Notes: generated from the sequence alone by a model not told the origin. DNA of 64,000 nucleotides from Brevipalpus yothersi (GCA_003956705.1 QZCP01000130.1:28163-92162), one strand, 5' to 3'; shown: positions 26,401 to 51,286, counted from the stretch's first letter. Translations and numbers: made by a program.

Positions 26401-29164
26401 CCTCTGTGTGTGTGCTCGCATCACTTTGCCGTTCGGTAAATCGTAAAGCTGAAGCTTAATTTATGAGGCGAATCATGGTTCCTAATCTGCCAGCAGGTAA
26501 CGACCAGCAATCATATGGGTCCAATTCATTTTTTTTCACCATCAATAGTCTCTCTCTTCCTCTCTTATAGCATCTTTGTCTTTCCAGCTGGTCCATCAAT
26601 TGTCATCCTTGTTCACTTATATTATTCAATGGTATATAGTATGTCAACGTTTTGCCTTCTTTTTCTTCTATTCATTTTCTATCAAATCGGTTGCATCATA
26701 AATCATAACCCATTGGACCGCGAATATATCCTCTATTGCTTTCACCCATTTTTGGTGTCTTGTAATGACACTTTTCCCTCTCATAGCTACCTTCATTTGT
26801 TGTACCATTTTTTTGCTTTTGGTATGTGTCCAAGATTTTTCTGAACAACATGAGAGATGAGGAAAAAAAGTAAAAATGATGATTATCATTTTGTCAGTAA
26901 AATGTCTTGATCATCACTCTTTTTCTCAATAGATTTTGCTTCTTCTTATTTCATGATTTTGTCATTTACCAACACAAGTGAAGAGCTCATTTGTGTTTGC
27001 TCCAATTGTGATGTATTCTCAATCTTTTTTGATTTTTGTATGGGTAGTTGTATAGGGTTTCTATCGGAATATCTTGGTCTCCTTCCAATGCTTAAATCGC
27101 TTGGAAGATGTTCGTTCTCTGCTAAAACAACAGAACAGCTCTGTAACAATGGCTTGTCAATAACGACCTGATATTGAATTCTAAGTAAGAATTTCAGATA
27201 TTGAGAATGATCAGGTCAGCAAAAGTCTCAAAGTTTTCCAACCATCAAGATGTGTCAATTGTCATAAATTGTGAATCATGTGTTACATATTTGGGGAATT
27301 TAGTCAGTCAAAATCACCCAAATAATAGAGAGAATGTTTTTGACATATTTTACAGATAGTTTGATAGAGAAAGAGATTTAAAGCAATGAAAAACAGAAGG
27401 ACAAGGCATCAAATGGAAGATTGAGATGATATAATGAACAGATGAGGACTCTGATAATGGGAATGAAAGTGCAGCCACTTAATTATGAGACTTCATTAAA
27501 CAAATTAAGTATCTAATGAGAGATAATTTGTGCAAATAGTGAGTTTGCCAGCAACCATTCATATCTTCTATTCACTTTTCAGCACTCAAGAGTATGAATT
27601 TTTTGTATTAGCAAATTTCTTGATGAAAATTGGTTAAATTTGTTAAGCAAATAGTGTAAGATTGAAAATTTTCCTTCCTTGTTCACTCTGTCTTTTAATT
27701 GCTGTAGGATCGCTTACATATGAACTGTCACTTGACTTGTGTCTGATGAAAATGATCTGTCTGGATGGTTCTTTTCAAGCCATGTTCATTCCGGATAGCA
27801 ATTTTCTAGACATTGCTTGTTATCTTCCATAATTGATACTCCCAAAAAACGCTGTCCCGATCAGAATTTTTAGCCCTCAAATATGCAAGATCTACCATCT
27901 TCAGTAAGAGAGGTATATCTCATACCTTTCTCATACTTTTCTCTGTGAGAAAATTACACTTTCCCTCCAACCTGATTCTAAATCATTGAAAATGGCCTTT
28001 TGGATACAAAAGATAACTATACAAATTTGTTTTCACCCATGTCTTGTGAATCTTCCAGTTTCAAGATGAATCTCAAGATTTGATGGAAAGCTCATGTTTC
28101 AAAGATTCCGTACAGTGTTCTTAATGGAATACGAAGCGGAATACGATGATCATAGCATAAGGCTAATTGATTTTCATTTCAAATGAGTACCTCAAACACA
28201 TTTTGTGAAACTAATGCTTACCAAAGAGATGATATGAAAAGTGCAGTAGAATGGAGAAAGTAGAATAGGTCAATTTTTCTCAGTACTCTCAATTGATTTC
28301 TTACTTATCTTATTGCCAAGACCAGTAATCAAGATTGGATGATCAATCCTCTCTAATATTTCTCAGGTGATTATTATTGTATTTACTCCACTTTTCATGA
28401 TGTTTTAGAAGTCTGGGTGCAAGACTTGTATCACGAGTAGTCGTGAGATGAAGAATATAGATATATATATCGTGAAGATGAATCAGGCTACTTCTCGACT
28501 ATTGCTAACTTCTCTATTTCTCAATTTGCTACTAACTTCTAAGTCAACCGAAAAGTACAAGAGAGATTACTATCATCATCATGATTTTCATTGAATTAAG
28601 ATTATTTCTCTCTCTCCCCTTTCTTTCATTACTCCATCTAAATGGTAAACATCAGTCTAATTTGATTTCCATGAGACAAAGATTCCAAGAATCTGAAGAT
28701 GCAAAGATATACACTATGAGATCGCTTGAAAAATCGATCGAAGAGTTCTTCCTCTTCACTCTATTTTGCTAGATTCCTATCCATCCAAAGTCATATCTTT
28801 CGAGTCACTTGAATCTCAGAAACACTTGAAGTTCAACAAATAAAAAGATTTAGAGTGTTGATCTCTTCGATTTTATAACTTAGTCAAGATATTCCAACAA
28901 TTTGTGGAAATTGATTCTCTCTCCTTTTTGAGATTTTAGAATATAGCTTTTTACCTTGAGTGTTGAGCGTGCTTGTTTTGAACGTTCTATTCATGATAGA
29001 GAAGTTTCGTTCATTGTCAGAATTCTTTTTTTTTTCTTACAAAGCATTTACATCAACAGAAAATGCAAAACTTTAGATATCAAAAAGGATTCATAAAAAT
29101 GATTTATTTTCTTTTTAACTTATAAGTTTGTGTATGAGACTGAAGGGACTTTCCGAGGTCACCC

Positions 29165-29190
29165 AATATCCAGTCAGATATCTGGATATT
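29165..29190. repeat. Small inverted repeat
   Basis: AATATCCAG and its exact reverse complement CTGGATATT, with an 8-base spacer. Confidence 0.75.
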
Positions 29191-30453
29191 CTCAAGTTTG
29201 TTTGAGTGAAATTTTCATTCAGCACAGAACAATTTTGGATTCTTTTCCAATTCTTGAGCTCGCTTAGGAATCATCTCTAACCTGATTTTCTGCTAGTAAA
29301 CAATCTTGTGTGAGCTCAGAAAAATGGATAAAATGATGATATTTTTTCGTAGGTAGCTCAATACTTATCACGTTAGTAGAAGTTGAAACTCCATCGAAGA
29401 TCAGGCTTACTGTATTTCTTCACCCAGAGGCTTTACTTAAGAATAGATCTAGAATTCTCCCAAGTAAAAAAATTCAAAGATATGTGTCTCATTCCCAGAT
29501 TTTCAAAATTTCTCTTCAGATGAATTATTTTTTCATCCCAAAGTTGAACTCTCGCTTCATGCTACTCTGCAACAAGTTCAAGCTACTCTCTGGTTATTTT
29601 GTCATGTAACTACCTGGAGAAAGTTCAATTTCTCTTTCTGATACAAGCATTTGAGGACATACAGTCCATTGAATCTGTTGTTATCGTTGGATAAAGTTGG
29701 GAACTAAAGAAGATAGAAGAACAAGATCAATGTTCAAATCATCATTCTACAAGACTTTTTAGATAGCTATAACACTAGCTCATTTCCTGTGGCTACTTTC
29801 TAACTTTTCCATTGGCCAAAGCACGGATGGAGAATTCGAAGCTTTTTTGGCTGAAACAAGATATTCACTTATATCTCATATCTATTGTTGAGAAATTTTT
29901 TCCTCTTCTTTCAAACTAACAGTGAACATGTGTTACAGTGGATTCCTGGATCAAAAAGTTATCTGAATTTGGCAACAATATGAAAGTATAGATTCAAGAA
30001 AATCCTCTCAATCCACTTTCTTCTTGGCTAGATACTTTTGAGGCTCTTTTCGAAATATTCTTTTTTTTCTCTCCTCAATCTCTACAGATTGCAAAAGAAT
30101 TTGGATCAACTTGATGTCATCATTATATCTTCTTTTTTCACTTTCATAATAGACTCTTGGTTCATCGGTCCAGTGCATCCTTTTCTTTCTCTCTCTCATC
30201 TCATCTCATCTCTCTTATCTCGCTCGTACCATTTATGTCATTTGGGCGAACCAACACATACACACATTTATATATAACTTGCAAAAATCACAATAATATT
30301 TCAATCTTTTCTCTATCAAGCATATTCTTCTGATGCCTCTTGTGAGAAGAGACAGATACAGGAGGAAAGGGAAAAGAGAACATTATTGATAAGCTATGCC
30401 AAACCTTGTGGTTAACCTAGTTTTGGTGAGGAATCTTTTTCGATGATAGATGG

Positions 30454-30471
30454 TATATATATATATATATT

Positions 30472-30534
<63 letters not shown>
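30454..30534. repeat. Compound (TA)n-(GA)n microsatellite
   Basis: About 9 TA units (30454-30471) directly followed by about 31 AG units (30473-30534). Confidence 0.97.
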
Positions 30535-30537
<3 letters not shown>

Positions 30538-31882
30538 GAGAGATGGTAGATAGCTACTACACGCATTGTAGATCTGAATACAACAAATTGTCTTCTTATA
30601 CCGGGAGAATATTTCACACTTCATCAGTCAATGTAGACCATCAGTTTTGTGAGCCTCTCAGATCATCTCTCTTTCTTCTTTCTTTCTCTCTATCTCAATT
30701 TTTTGCATCAATGCTATCATGAAAGTGAGAGCGAAATTGTGTGATTGAGAATGAGAATCTATGCTGTAGTTGATGAAAAATTTTTCTCAAGGCAGACAAA
30801 TGATGGATTACTTCAGTTCAATCAGAGCTTTTGCCCTTTCTCTGTCTGCATTTCAAAGTCATCATATTTCATGTGTTATCAAATGAATCAGTAAGTTGAG
30901 GCAAAATTCAATCGAATTACTTTATTCGTTTTGTAAGATGAAGAAACTGAGCAAGACGGTGAGGAAAGAAAGAGTGAGAGAAAATAGTTTGGGGCTCATG
31001 TTTGCGCTAAGACAATTTGTGGGAAATCCTCCAAAAAATGGGAAGAATTTCAATTGATATACATGTATTGCTCAGTAGCTGTTAATATAGCTAGAGAGAG
31101 CATTTTTGCTCCAAGGAAGATTCCAGCTTCAACCCTTTGCGATCTCATCGGGAGAGGCACGTGATAATTCAATATTCTGGCTGGAAAATTTTTCACATAT
31201 GTATGTCCTCTAAGGAGGATACTTTGATCTCACAAGGAATCCTTGTAGCTATAAGTTACGAAGGAGAAAATATATTTCTAGATGAAGCCAAGAACAAATT
31301 TGAAGCAGAATCTATCGAAAAAAGCAATCATATCTCGATGGATATCATTCAATATTCAGATCATGAATTAGAATTTTGGATAGAGAAATACACCATTTAG
31401 TAAGGAAAGAAATATGACAAAAATAAGGAAAACAGAGAAAATACATTTACTCTGTTGAAATTCTTGCAAATATTGGAGAGTTTTTCTATCCCTCTATATA
31501 TATATAGCTTCATCTCGTTTGCTCCGTGTTTTCATATCTTTCAGTGGAAAATGTTGAAAATCGATTCAAGATAAATGATGATAGAGTGTAAGATATATAC
31601 ATGAAGAAGTTTTTCTCTTGACTGTTGATTTCAACATCCAAGATGAGAGAAAGAAAGAAAAAAAGAGGGAGAGTGAAAATATTTTAGCGCTATCTTTGAA
31701 AGCTCACAGAGAGAAGGAAAACATCAGAATGAGAAAGAGAAATTCTATGCTATGCCTTCCAACCTGACACCTCATTCTCAACTATCACCATTATCATCAC
31801 AATACACTTGAATTCTTTGCACCTTCCAGGACTATAGCCGTTATCATCATAACTTCCCTTTCAAGATACTCATCACCTTTGC

Positions 31883-31885
<3 letters not shown>

Positions 31886-31923
<38 letters not shown>
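31886..31923. repeat. (TC)n microsatellite
   Basis: Nineteen units. Confidence 0.97.
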
Positions 31924-31927
<4 letters not shown>

Positions 31928-34900
31928 ATCTTTGAGATAGATTGTGTGATGACCACAGAGTGCCCTGGGGAGAGAGAAAGGAAAAAGAGCTCAGGGAACA
32001 CTATTATTGGGAAACCTGATGCCTCAATTTCACGGAATAATTTTTTGAGGTAGTAAGCAATACTTTTCATTCTAGCAAGAAGAATCACTTGCATGAAATG
32101 CAATTGGACTCATGAAGAAAGTAGAGGAAGCAGCTTGTGGGGGTATGTTGTAAAAAGAAGCTGAAAAGAAGAAAAGTAAAGATGATCCATATTCTGTGAG
32201 CCTCTCATTCAGCAGACAGAATAGCTGAGTAACCATCGTATTCATTGGCTAGCGGATTATAAAGATGCTAAGGGATGATGATTTAAAGGGCGTGGGAAAA
32301 TATGAAATATCGCATCAGTTATATTTTTCAAATTTGAAAAACTTGAATGATCATAGCGGGAAGAGGAGAGAAAAAGAGAATAGGAAGCTGGATCCATTGA
32401 CTAGTGAACGAATGGTGAAGAAAGGTTGAGAGAAGAAAGCGGAATAAATGTGAATGAAAATGATTTTAGAAGAAAGATGGATGTCCAAAATGGTATTAAA
32501 ATTGGTAGAAATATACCACGAAAAAGAGAGTATGAACACCATGGTGAATCCACAGCAGCCTGAATTCAATGGTTATTCAAGTGAACAATGATCGATTCTT
32601 AAGCTTTTAGGGGGCAATAGATTTTCATCATAGAAAAGCACTGTTTATTCACAGAAAGCAAGGCACTTTCGCTTCACCTTGGACCCCTCAGTGATTCAAA
32701 AAAGAAAGAAAGAAAGAGAGAAAGCCAGAGAGAGAGAGAGAGTAGGAAAGTTAGGGTGAGAAATGGAAGAAAAGGATAAATGATCAAAAACGGTAGCAAT
32801 GAGCAACTATGCTTGAATGAAATATCACTTCTCTTCAAAGATTCAAGCTTGCTGCTTCTTGTTGACCCAGTTTTGAATCAAATTTCTGTCAGTCCGACTA
32901 CAAGGCCAGTTAATGGGTGGATGAATTGGATTGAAGAAAAGGAAGAGACCAAAATTTTCATCCTATTGAATCGTCTGGATTGATCTGAAGATTTGAAACT
33001 ACAAGATTCAATGGAAGATTGCTCTGATTATTTGTAAGGTGTTTGACCAGATCAGCATGGCAGAAACATGCTGCTCAACACTGACTTTGATGATTGTAAA
33101 ATCATCACTATGATTTGAAGTAGGAAAGTCATCAAATGATAAGAGGATATAAGATCCATGTGGCCCTGAGAGGAAGATGATTTTTTTTCATTCAGCGCCA
33201 ATACACATTCTCCCAGCATCAAAAAATTCAACTTATACTCTCAAGTACAGGGTTTGATCTGATAGAGCGCTTGGAGAGGAAGAGGGAAGAAAAAACAGCA
33301 AGCGAATGAGTGCTCAACAATCAAATCAGCCTCAAAATTAGATCCTTTTCGCTATATTCGTTCACATTCCATCAGGATGTCTATCATCATTGGTGACGAT
33401 GATGATGGTTAAAGTAGATGGACGTGATCTTCATCTCAGATCGAGGATTGGCTGCCCTTTTACCCTACAACTCATGGATAATCATCTTATCAGTAATCAC
33501 TCTCATGATCATTTTTTCTTCGCGCCAAGAAAAGAGGGGGAGAGTGCGAAGAATTCGGTAGAAAAATCAAAAACTTATCTGATTGCTGATTCTGGAAGTC
33601 ACTTTGAAATTGTAATGATTCAAAAAATAGCGAGGAGCCTTGAAAAAAAAATCATCAAGATTCGATAATCATGATAATACATATGATAAAGCTTCTGTAC
33701 AGGCTTTAAAAGATTTGCGATTAAGATATCTGCTAGAAACAAGTTCTTGAACTTTTTTCGATCTATCTGATTAGGTTCTATCCTGTGCTTTCTTGAAAGT
33801 ATTGAAGCTTTTCTCCCATCAAATAATAATGCTGAATTATGACGATTGATTTCGGATTTTTCCTACTTTCCTGATGAGAAGAGGGTATTCTGTTGACATT
33901 AATTCCTTCATCTTGACTGATAGCTCTAAAGATGAGGCTCCATCGTGAAAAGTAATCCAGGCTCACCCTCTACTTGATCTCTTAATTCAGCTCCATAATT
34001 TTCTTACCCTTACCAACTCATGATCCTAGGAATAAAGAATCTTGTAGTAATGGTAGAAAAACCAAAAATTCCAGTCATTTTTCATTTAGAGGAAAGAATT
34101 AATTATCTCCAACTAAACACTTCTCTTGATCTAGATTCTAGCTCTCATGACAGTTTCAAGTTATACATGTAACTTTAGAGAGCTAGTATGGATATTGTTA
34201 GAATAATAAAAATAATAATTCAAAAAAATACTCATAGAAATACTTGGAAATTTGGAGACAAAAAATCGAGCTGAATTTCGTAACATGTCTTCTGCATCAT
34301 GATGCATCAGTTAGGCGGGCAAGCTTGTAGGATTATCTGTGAGGAACTTTCCTCTCTTTTCTTCATTTTCTTTATCACCATGATTCAGCAAATTTTCGCT
34401 TTTTGTTCACTCCAGCATTCAAATTTACGATACATCTTCTAGCTCAGAAGCTATCAACATTAGAAGGCACTCGAGGTATGTTAGTCATTACGAGTATAAT
34501 GATGTGTCCAGATCGATTGGATCGATAGATTCTCATCATTTCAATCAACGTCTCTTTCTTTCATCTTCGATGTTGCTGAATTTTTCATGAAAAACTTCTG
34601 GTAATCACAAGTTAATGCAGAGTGGTTGACTCTCCAACTTTTATTTCTACTTCATACTGTTGACAAACTCAAATATGCTAACCATCAGGCACACAGTGAC
34701 ATTGGTTCACATTTTCGATCGAGCATCTAAGCTCACTCAAAGTCACTTTTTGATTCAGAATAACTAAGGTTCTACTGAAGAGAAATTTTAATGACTGTAA
34801 GCTGATAAAAGTATTCCAACAACTGTCTTATATACGAAAAACTACTATATTGAGAATACATCTGGAGTTCCTATCAAACCTACTACTCAAAAGTGAGGAT

Positions 34901-34981
34901 AATTCTTCATGTTGTAAACTTACTAAACTGAGGCTCCAATAGACTTGAATTATCTCTATCGTCATTCATACTCTTTCGCAG

Positions 34982-35040
34982 ATCCCAACCACCGGAATCC
35001 TTCCGATTTTCATGGAAATTATCCAAATAGACATTTCAAT
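34982..35040 (+). CDS. Candidate internal exon, unrecognised
   Basis: A strong acceptor (pyrimidine-rich, CTCTTTCGCAG|ATCCC) opens a frame in phase 1 that reads PNHRNPSDFHGNYPNRHF and continues open to about 35181. Possible donors in the same phase sit near 35044 (ACA|GTAAAC) and 35088 (TTTG|GTAGCC), so the right boundary is uncertain. The Asn/His-rich composition resembles that of the CAP-Gly gene 5.6 kb downstream. I cannot connect it in phase to that gene's first exon, which begins with its own ATG. It may be an exon of another gene or a chance frame. Confidence 0.22.
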
Positions 35041-35389
35041 GACAGTAAACTAACTCATTTGGGATTCCAAGAGGCTTGTCAATTTGGTAGCCATCATCCT
35101 CTCTTGCCCAATATACATTCATTGAGTATCAAAAAAGATACCATGCTATGCACCCATAGAATAAAGGTCGCTTTCAGGATATAATCTTCATGGAAAGCCT
35201 ATGAAGTCTGATGAGAAGTGCTCAAGTTATATCTACTATGATTCGGGACTCTCCAGAATCCACATCAAGAATAGGAAAAGTGTGTATGTGTGAGTGTGTT
35301 TCATCCTTGCCTTCAGTCTCCTGCTGTTAAATATTCCACACCATTAACTGTCTCTAAAATGATCTCATTTCTCTTTTTCTCTCCATCTT

Positions 35390-36420
35390 ATTTCACGATA
35401 GCCTTCGGGAAAGGCTTACCGGAGGGATCAGACAAAATGGTCCGGACGGAGGGCCATTTTACGTGTCCCACACTTTGATGAGAAAAAGGGAGGCCCAGAA
35501 GAAAGGCAAGAGCCCATGAGCTCTCTCCATAGTAATTGAAGGAATATCAGTAATTGGCCAGTTTCACCAAAGAGCTATTCTCAACTTCTCACTGGTGTCC
35601 ACAACAATCTGGTTGAGAATGAGAATAAGTTCCATTTTGCTGGACCACAGAAGGATAAGTGTGGGGAATATTTCTTTTCCCACCCTCCTAGGAGAAGAAG
35701 ATTCTGACTGACGTGGCCTGAAATCCTGCCGAGAGAAGAGGAAGTTCTGAAGAGATTCTTTATCTAGTAAAAGGAATACATATGACCAGGGGATAGAAGC
35801 GCCAATTGAATGTGAGTGAGTATGGTTTAATTGGCGGATAAACCGAGAAGATAAGATTGTTCTCAAAATGGGCTCAATGTGATCACCTTCCCCAGAATTC
35901 TCCCTACGAGAAGGGGAAAGAGGCTGATAGATGAATTCTTGGTGGCAGAGGAAGAGAATAGGATGGTCAACGAAGATGATTGTTGAAGTGAGCGAAAAGA
36001 GGAGGCAAACATTTTGAACAAACTTTTCTGCAAGTGACCAGCATTGGACCAACGTCAGTTATCATTATTCTTGAGGCCAGGAAGGAGGTTGACAGTGGAA
36101 ATGGCTTAAATCTAGCGAAATATTGGAACACTCAACGACACCCCAAAGAGAATGAAGCGTGAAAGGTTAGAATGGTTAAGCTTGTGGGTACAATTCAGGT
36201 AATTTAGTTTATAGCGATCAAGACACACTCTGCCTCCACCAAAAGTGTATTCCTTGTGATGGCTGAGAAAAGGGATGAACTTGATGATGGTCCACGAGAT
36301 GAGACCATTCAATGGCATTTCAGGAGAAACTTGGTAAAGACGATGACAAGTTAACCCTCTTATCCATTTTGTGCTCTTGATTTTGTGTGCAACCAGCCAA
36401 AATAGCATAAAACTAAACAC
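35390..36420. other. Compositionally distinct block, origin unknown
   Basis: About 1 kb with fewer A/T runs, more GG and CC steps, and no microsatellite, unlike its surroundings. On the minus strand two open frames of 102 and 162 codons (36420-36112 and 36052-35564) follow each other in different frames. On the + strand a 38-codon frame follows a good acceptor at about 35398 and ends at 35519; it reads GGIRQNGPDGGPFYVSHTLM. I recognise no reverse transcriptase, integrase or other domain. A decayed mobile element or gene fragment would explain the composition, which is inference only. Confidence 0.3.
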
Positions 36421-38879
36421 AATTTGCCAATAAAGATCTGATCGATCAAAGGAAATACATTTTCCAAGATTTGTGTGTATGTATCTGATCAGTTAGATCT
36501 GTCAAAATCAACTCTCATTTTACTCTCTTAAGAATTGAATCTAATTTCAATTTTCAACACTTCACTCTTTCTTGATTATATGATAAAATTAAATTTAGTG
36601 AACTGGTTAGCTGAATTGCCGTGAATTTTAATGATGTTTAAATTGATGAATAAATCATCATCTTACACAAGATATATACTGTCCAATGGTTGAGATTATG
36701 CAAATTGGCCATTCCAATAAATGATCCTCAATTTACAGACACATTAGCTATTCTTGTGAAGATTTGTCACTCGAAATTTGAGGACTTCTATTCCTTAGTT
36801 TCATCCTAGAAACTGACGTTGAATGAAATAGATTGGGGCTATCAAGTTTTACAGTGAGCCCCGAATTAGAGGAAATTTAATGAATCCATGGATTCAAATT
36901 GAAAAGTAGCTAGGAAAATGATCACTTGTACCATGTTTATGAGAGTAGGGAAGAGATTCTCTTATTTAACTGTCAAGAGAAAACTCACTTGCTGATCATA
37001 CATGTACGCGAGTGACAGAAAGAGAGAAAAAGAGACAGAAGAATCACTTATCCTACTGGAAAGCTGTAAGCAGTAGAGAATATGTATGTATGATTAGAAA
37101 AAGAGGATTGAAATTGTCCAAAAGATTGTGTATGAAAATTCTCTCAATAATCTAGAGCGTATAGCGCAAAAATGAATTCTTATGGGATGCAGAATGAACG
37201 ATGGATACGTCATTATCATTCATTCCTATGCCATGTTCTGCTTGCTCCATGGAAGAATGAGCCATGCATAAGTAGGGAACATTTTCCTCTTCTCTCTCTC
37301 TCTCTTTCTTTCTTCTTGCTTTTTGAGAATATTTTGTGTCTAAAAACTATGAAGAAGATATTCAAATTCGAGGAAAAGTTTAGCTAAACATTTTTCGTTC
37401 TCTCTCATCTTAACTGCAACTACACATGCATATGACGTTTCCATATCTATTCTCTAGCTATGGCTGTTCATTAAAGTGTCCCAAAATTCTACTCCTTATC
37501 GAATTTTGCCAAGTCAGAAAAACAGTACTCCTAGATTGTTTGTATATGTGTGTAAAAGATGCATTCTAGAAATTATGAGTTAAAAAGTAAGCTCAAAAAA
37601 TGGAAAGAAAGTCAAAATTTTGTCAAACCGAATTACCTAGCAAAAGCGGATTTCCAGTTAATTTGATGCCAAGATTCATACTAAAAATAATACAAAGTTT
37701 CTCATAGGAGAAGTTTGAAATTTTTTTCATTCTTTTCCATCTCTTCAGTCGAACTATTGAATGATCACGAGTGAATATTGGCTGCTTCTCGAACTGTTTA
37801 AGGCTTATTCTAGTTATTCTTCGTGCTTGTTTCCGATTCTTCTTTCTGCTTCCACTCTTTTTCTTTTTATTTTGCTTTCCTCCTCAGAAACATCCAACAA
37901 CAATTCTCAGTAGCAGCCAATTGAGACGTAAGATTGATTCTACATCCTTCCAAATGCGTGTCTGAGGCTTATTCGCTCCAAATCAATCATCATCACGCTA
38001 GGTTAGTTTAAACAATCGATTTTGAGTGAAATCACTTGGGAAAGGAATAGAGAAGTCCAAGTTATTCTCTTATACACAAACCCTAGATTCTCGTTGTGTG
38101 TGCATTGTGTGTGAGTTTATTTCGTCCAAATTGTCTTACTCTGAAAATGAGAAATTTCCTCTCTTCAAGTATTGGACAGATTCTCGAGAGCTTTTTAATT
38201 TTTTAGATCTTACACAATTCCTTGGTGAAAGAAAGACACAGAAGACATATAGAAGAGAAAAATTTTTCAAAGTTTCATCATTGTCATGATTCTCTTATAC
38301 TTTTGCTATGAAGAAATCTTACATCTGCTCTCATATCGATCTGTATTGCGGTCACAAGGGGGATCATTCATGCAAACCAGACGATTTACAAAATACCAGA
38401 CAGGACATGAATCTTTTGTCTGGATTGTTCTCCCACTTTTTTGCGATATAAACAATTGGAATTGGAAGTTTTCAGCGAGGCATGATATTATTCTCAATTT
38501 GTCTTCAGTGTGAAAGATAAGGTAAAGAGGAAATAAGAGGAAAAGGCTTCACATAGGTCATAGGACATATGGATTTTTCAGCTGACTATCGTTGTTCATG
38601 GGTCTTTATTTATTCTTCTTCTTAATCTCTTTACTTAAATTTGTGCTTGATTTGATGTTAAATCAAATTAATTTTACTGCAATCTCTATCATACCAAATT
38701 TGCTCTTTTTAAAGTATAAAATGAGTGAGAAAATAAGAAAAAAATCGGTGAACCAATATTAGCGATGTGAACTCTCTTTTCACTGGAAATCAATTGATGG
38801 TCAGGAGGAGTGAATTTAATTAAGTACACTAGCATGAACAAGGTCGAGAAAGAGAAAGATTGACTTGTCCAGGAGACGT

Positions 38880-38880
<1 letters not shown>

Positions 38881-38918
<38 letters not shown>
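38881..38918. repeat. (GA)n microsatellite
   Basis: About 18 units with one AAA interruption near 38889. Confidence 0.95.
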
Positions 38919-38921
<3 letters not shown>

Positions 38922-39240
38922 TGATGTTTTGCTAGAATCACTGTGATGCTGATGATAATGATGATGAGATGAATAGACTGTTGAAACGAGTGGAAGAATA
39001 AGCAAGGGATGATTATCTACCATTTTCCTACTTGATAGCCCATGAGATTTCTTTGTTCACTGAGCCCTTCCAGCCTATGGATGTTACAAAGGAATACTCA
39101 TGGAAGCGAGAGGCAACCTCTCGCTTGATGGACCATTGTATCCTGTGAATCAATTGTATCGCTTCAGAAACGATATCATCTCCCTTCTCAATACATACAC
39201 ACAATTCTTCCCTGAACACTGGGAATTGGAATGAAATCTG

Positions 39241-39257
39241 ATATATATATATATATA
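39241..39257. repeat. (AT)n run
   Basis: About 8 AT units. Confidence 0.9.
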
Positions 39258-40545
39258 TTTTTATATCTGTGAAAGTATATTTAAGTTAATTTGAGTTAAA
39301 ATGTGGTCTTTTCTCTTTTTCTTATTCTTTACGCTCTCAATTTCCAACCATTTCCACATGAATCCAATTGATTCTCCATCTCTCATGGGTACATCAAAAA
39401 AAGATTCTCCATTCCACTTCGCTCCAATGAAAAACCGAGATATTGACACACTATTGGCTATGACAAATAATGTTCGTTTTTCCGGTACTTTTCATCTTAT
39501 AGACTAGGTGTATGTGTGTGACGGAAAGAAAAGATGAGATTTACTCTCCAATGATATAATCAAATGTCTGAAAGAATATGATACTGGAAAACACTTGTCT
39601 TCCAAAATTGATGGTCATCATCAACAAGTGAACATAATCAATCGAGATTAATCATCTCACTGAGACTTTTTTCCTCTTTAACTTTCTCTCTGATCTCACA
39701 TGGTTCAGAACTGACCCACACTTTCACAGTTCTAGCTTCCAAGCTTCGCTCTCCGTATTCTTGGTTAGAGATGAGAATGATGAGGCTCAGGCTAGATTGA
39801 GATGATCCGTGTTCGAGACTACTTTTCACCTTTGATCTTACTCCTCATTCTATCAACTACTGACGAATCATAACTCACTTTTAGAACTTGTCGGCCAAAA
39901 ATGAGCTTCTTCTTTCTCTCTGTAGAGAGATGATAATGATTGTTGGTGGAGAGGATAGAAAGTAAAAACGAAAAAGATGAGAAGGAAAGTGGCAAGTAGA
40001 GAGACAGAAAGTGAAAACTTTGAAAAAAGAATACAAGAATGATAAGACATTCATATACACTGTACTCTCCAACTTTTTGGGCAAGCAATTCGAAAAGGAC
40101 TCATTTTAACAAGAAAAGAAGGGCTTGATAATTGGGCTAAAAATTTGGTGTATGCATGACTAGACTGAGTGTAAAAATTTATTGGCTCTCATCTCAATTC
40201 TCTAAGAGAGAAAGGAATAAGAGACAGAGGAAATAAAGTACCGTTATCTATGAAAAGCGGAATTCTTTTCAAGACTTTTCTTTGGAGGAAACGATATTTT
40301 ATGATTCTTTAGATTGGCCAGCGATCTTGCTGCTTTCATTTAAGAATTTTTCCAATAAATCTTATCAATACAATGAAATCTTTTCGTCTATCAGAGGGCT
40401 CAAATCCATCTTATGGGAACCACTCTTTGCCCACTTACCTGAAGAGTGTTCCCTTCATTAACCCTCAGTTATTTACTCACACCTACGCATGGAGTGTCAA
40501 TCTATTCGAAAATTTGAATGTCTATAAAACAGAAATGAAATATTT

Positions 40546-40572
40546 GACTAATTATTTTGCCTTTTTTAACAG
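40546..40572 (+). promoter_or_regulatory. Probable branch point and 3' splice site
   Basis: A GACTAAT branch-like word (40546-40552) is followed by a pyrimidine-rich stretch and AACAG at 40568-40572. This implies that the first coding exon is spliced to an upstream non-coding exon I cannot locate. An alternative reading is a TATA box, TATAAAAC at 40523-40530, with transcription starting near 40555 and a short 5' leader. The sequence alone does not decide between them. Confidence 0.5.
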
Positions 40573-40616
40573 ATTTCACGTCAAACATCGTTCTCTAGTG
40601 CATTTGATGCTCTAGG

Positions 40617-51124
<10,508 letters not shown>

Positions 51125-51286
51125 ACCACTATCAAGCCATGGGGTTGTATTCCGATGGATGGTGCATGAATATGGGATGAAGAATCATTTCAGCACCAGA
51201 ATCAATTGATCTTCATCAATTTCCGCTGGATGTTCTTGAGGAATCACATCGAGCAGCTGTTGCCCATCACTAAGCATGTCCATATC

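Larger units (their letters stand above)
18785..34981. other. Intergenic or intronic, no supported gene
   Basis: AT-rich unique sequence with scattered GA/CT arrays. The stretch 18830-19440 has higher GC and a 93-codon + strand open frame (19152-19433), but I found no splice partners or known domain. A 9-base-arm hairpin lies at 29165-29190. The rest shows only short frames. Confidence 0.45.
35041..40572. other. Upstream of the CAP-Gly gene, no secure gene
   Basis: AT-rich unique sequence apart from the denser block at 35390-36420, annotated separately. A non-coding first exon and promoter for the gene at 40617 may lie here, but I cannot place them. Confidence 0.4.

Noticed and set aside
26515..26844. 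109-codon hydrophobic frame resembling a membrane protein
   Set aside because: The region is simply pyrimidine-rich, which yields Phe, Leu, Ser and Tyr codons. No splice or start context or known family supports it.
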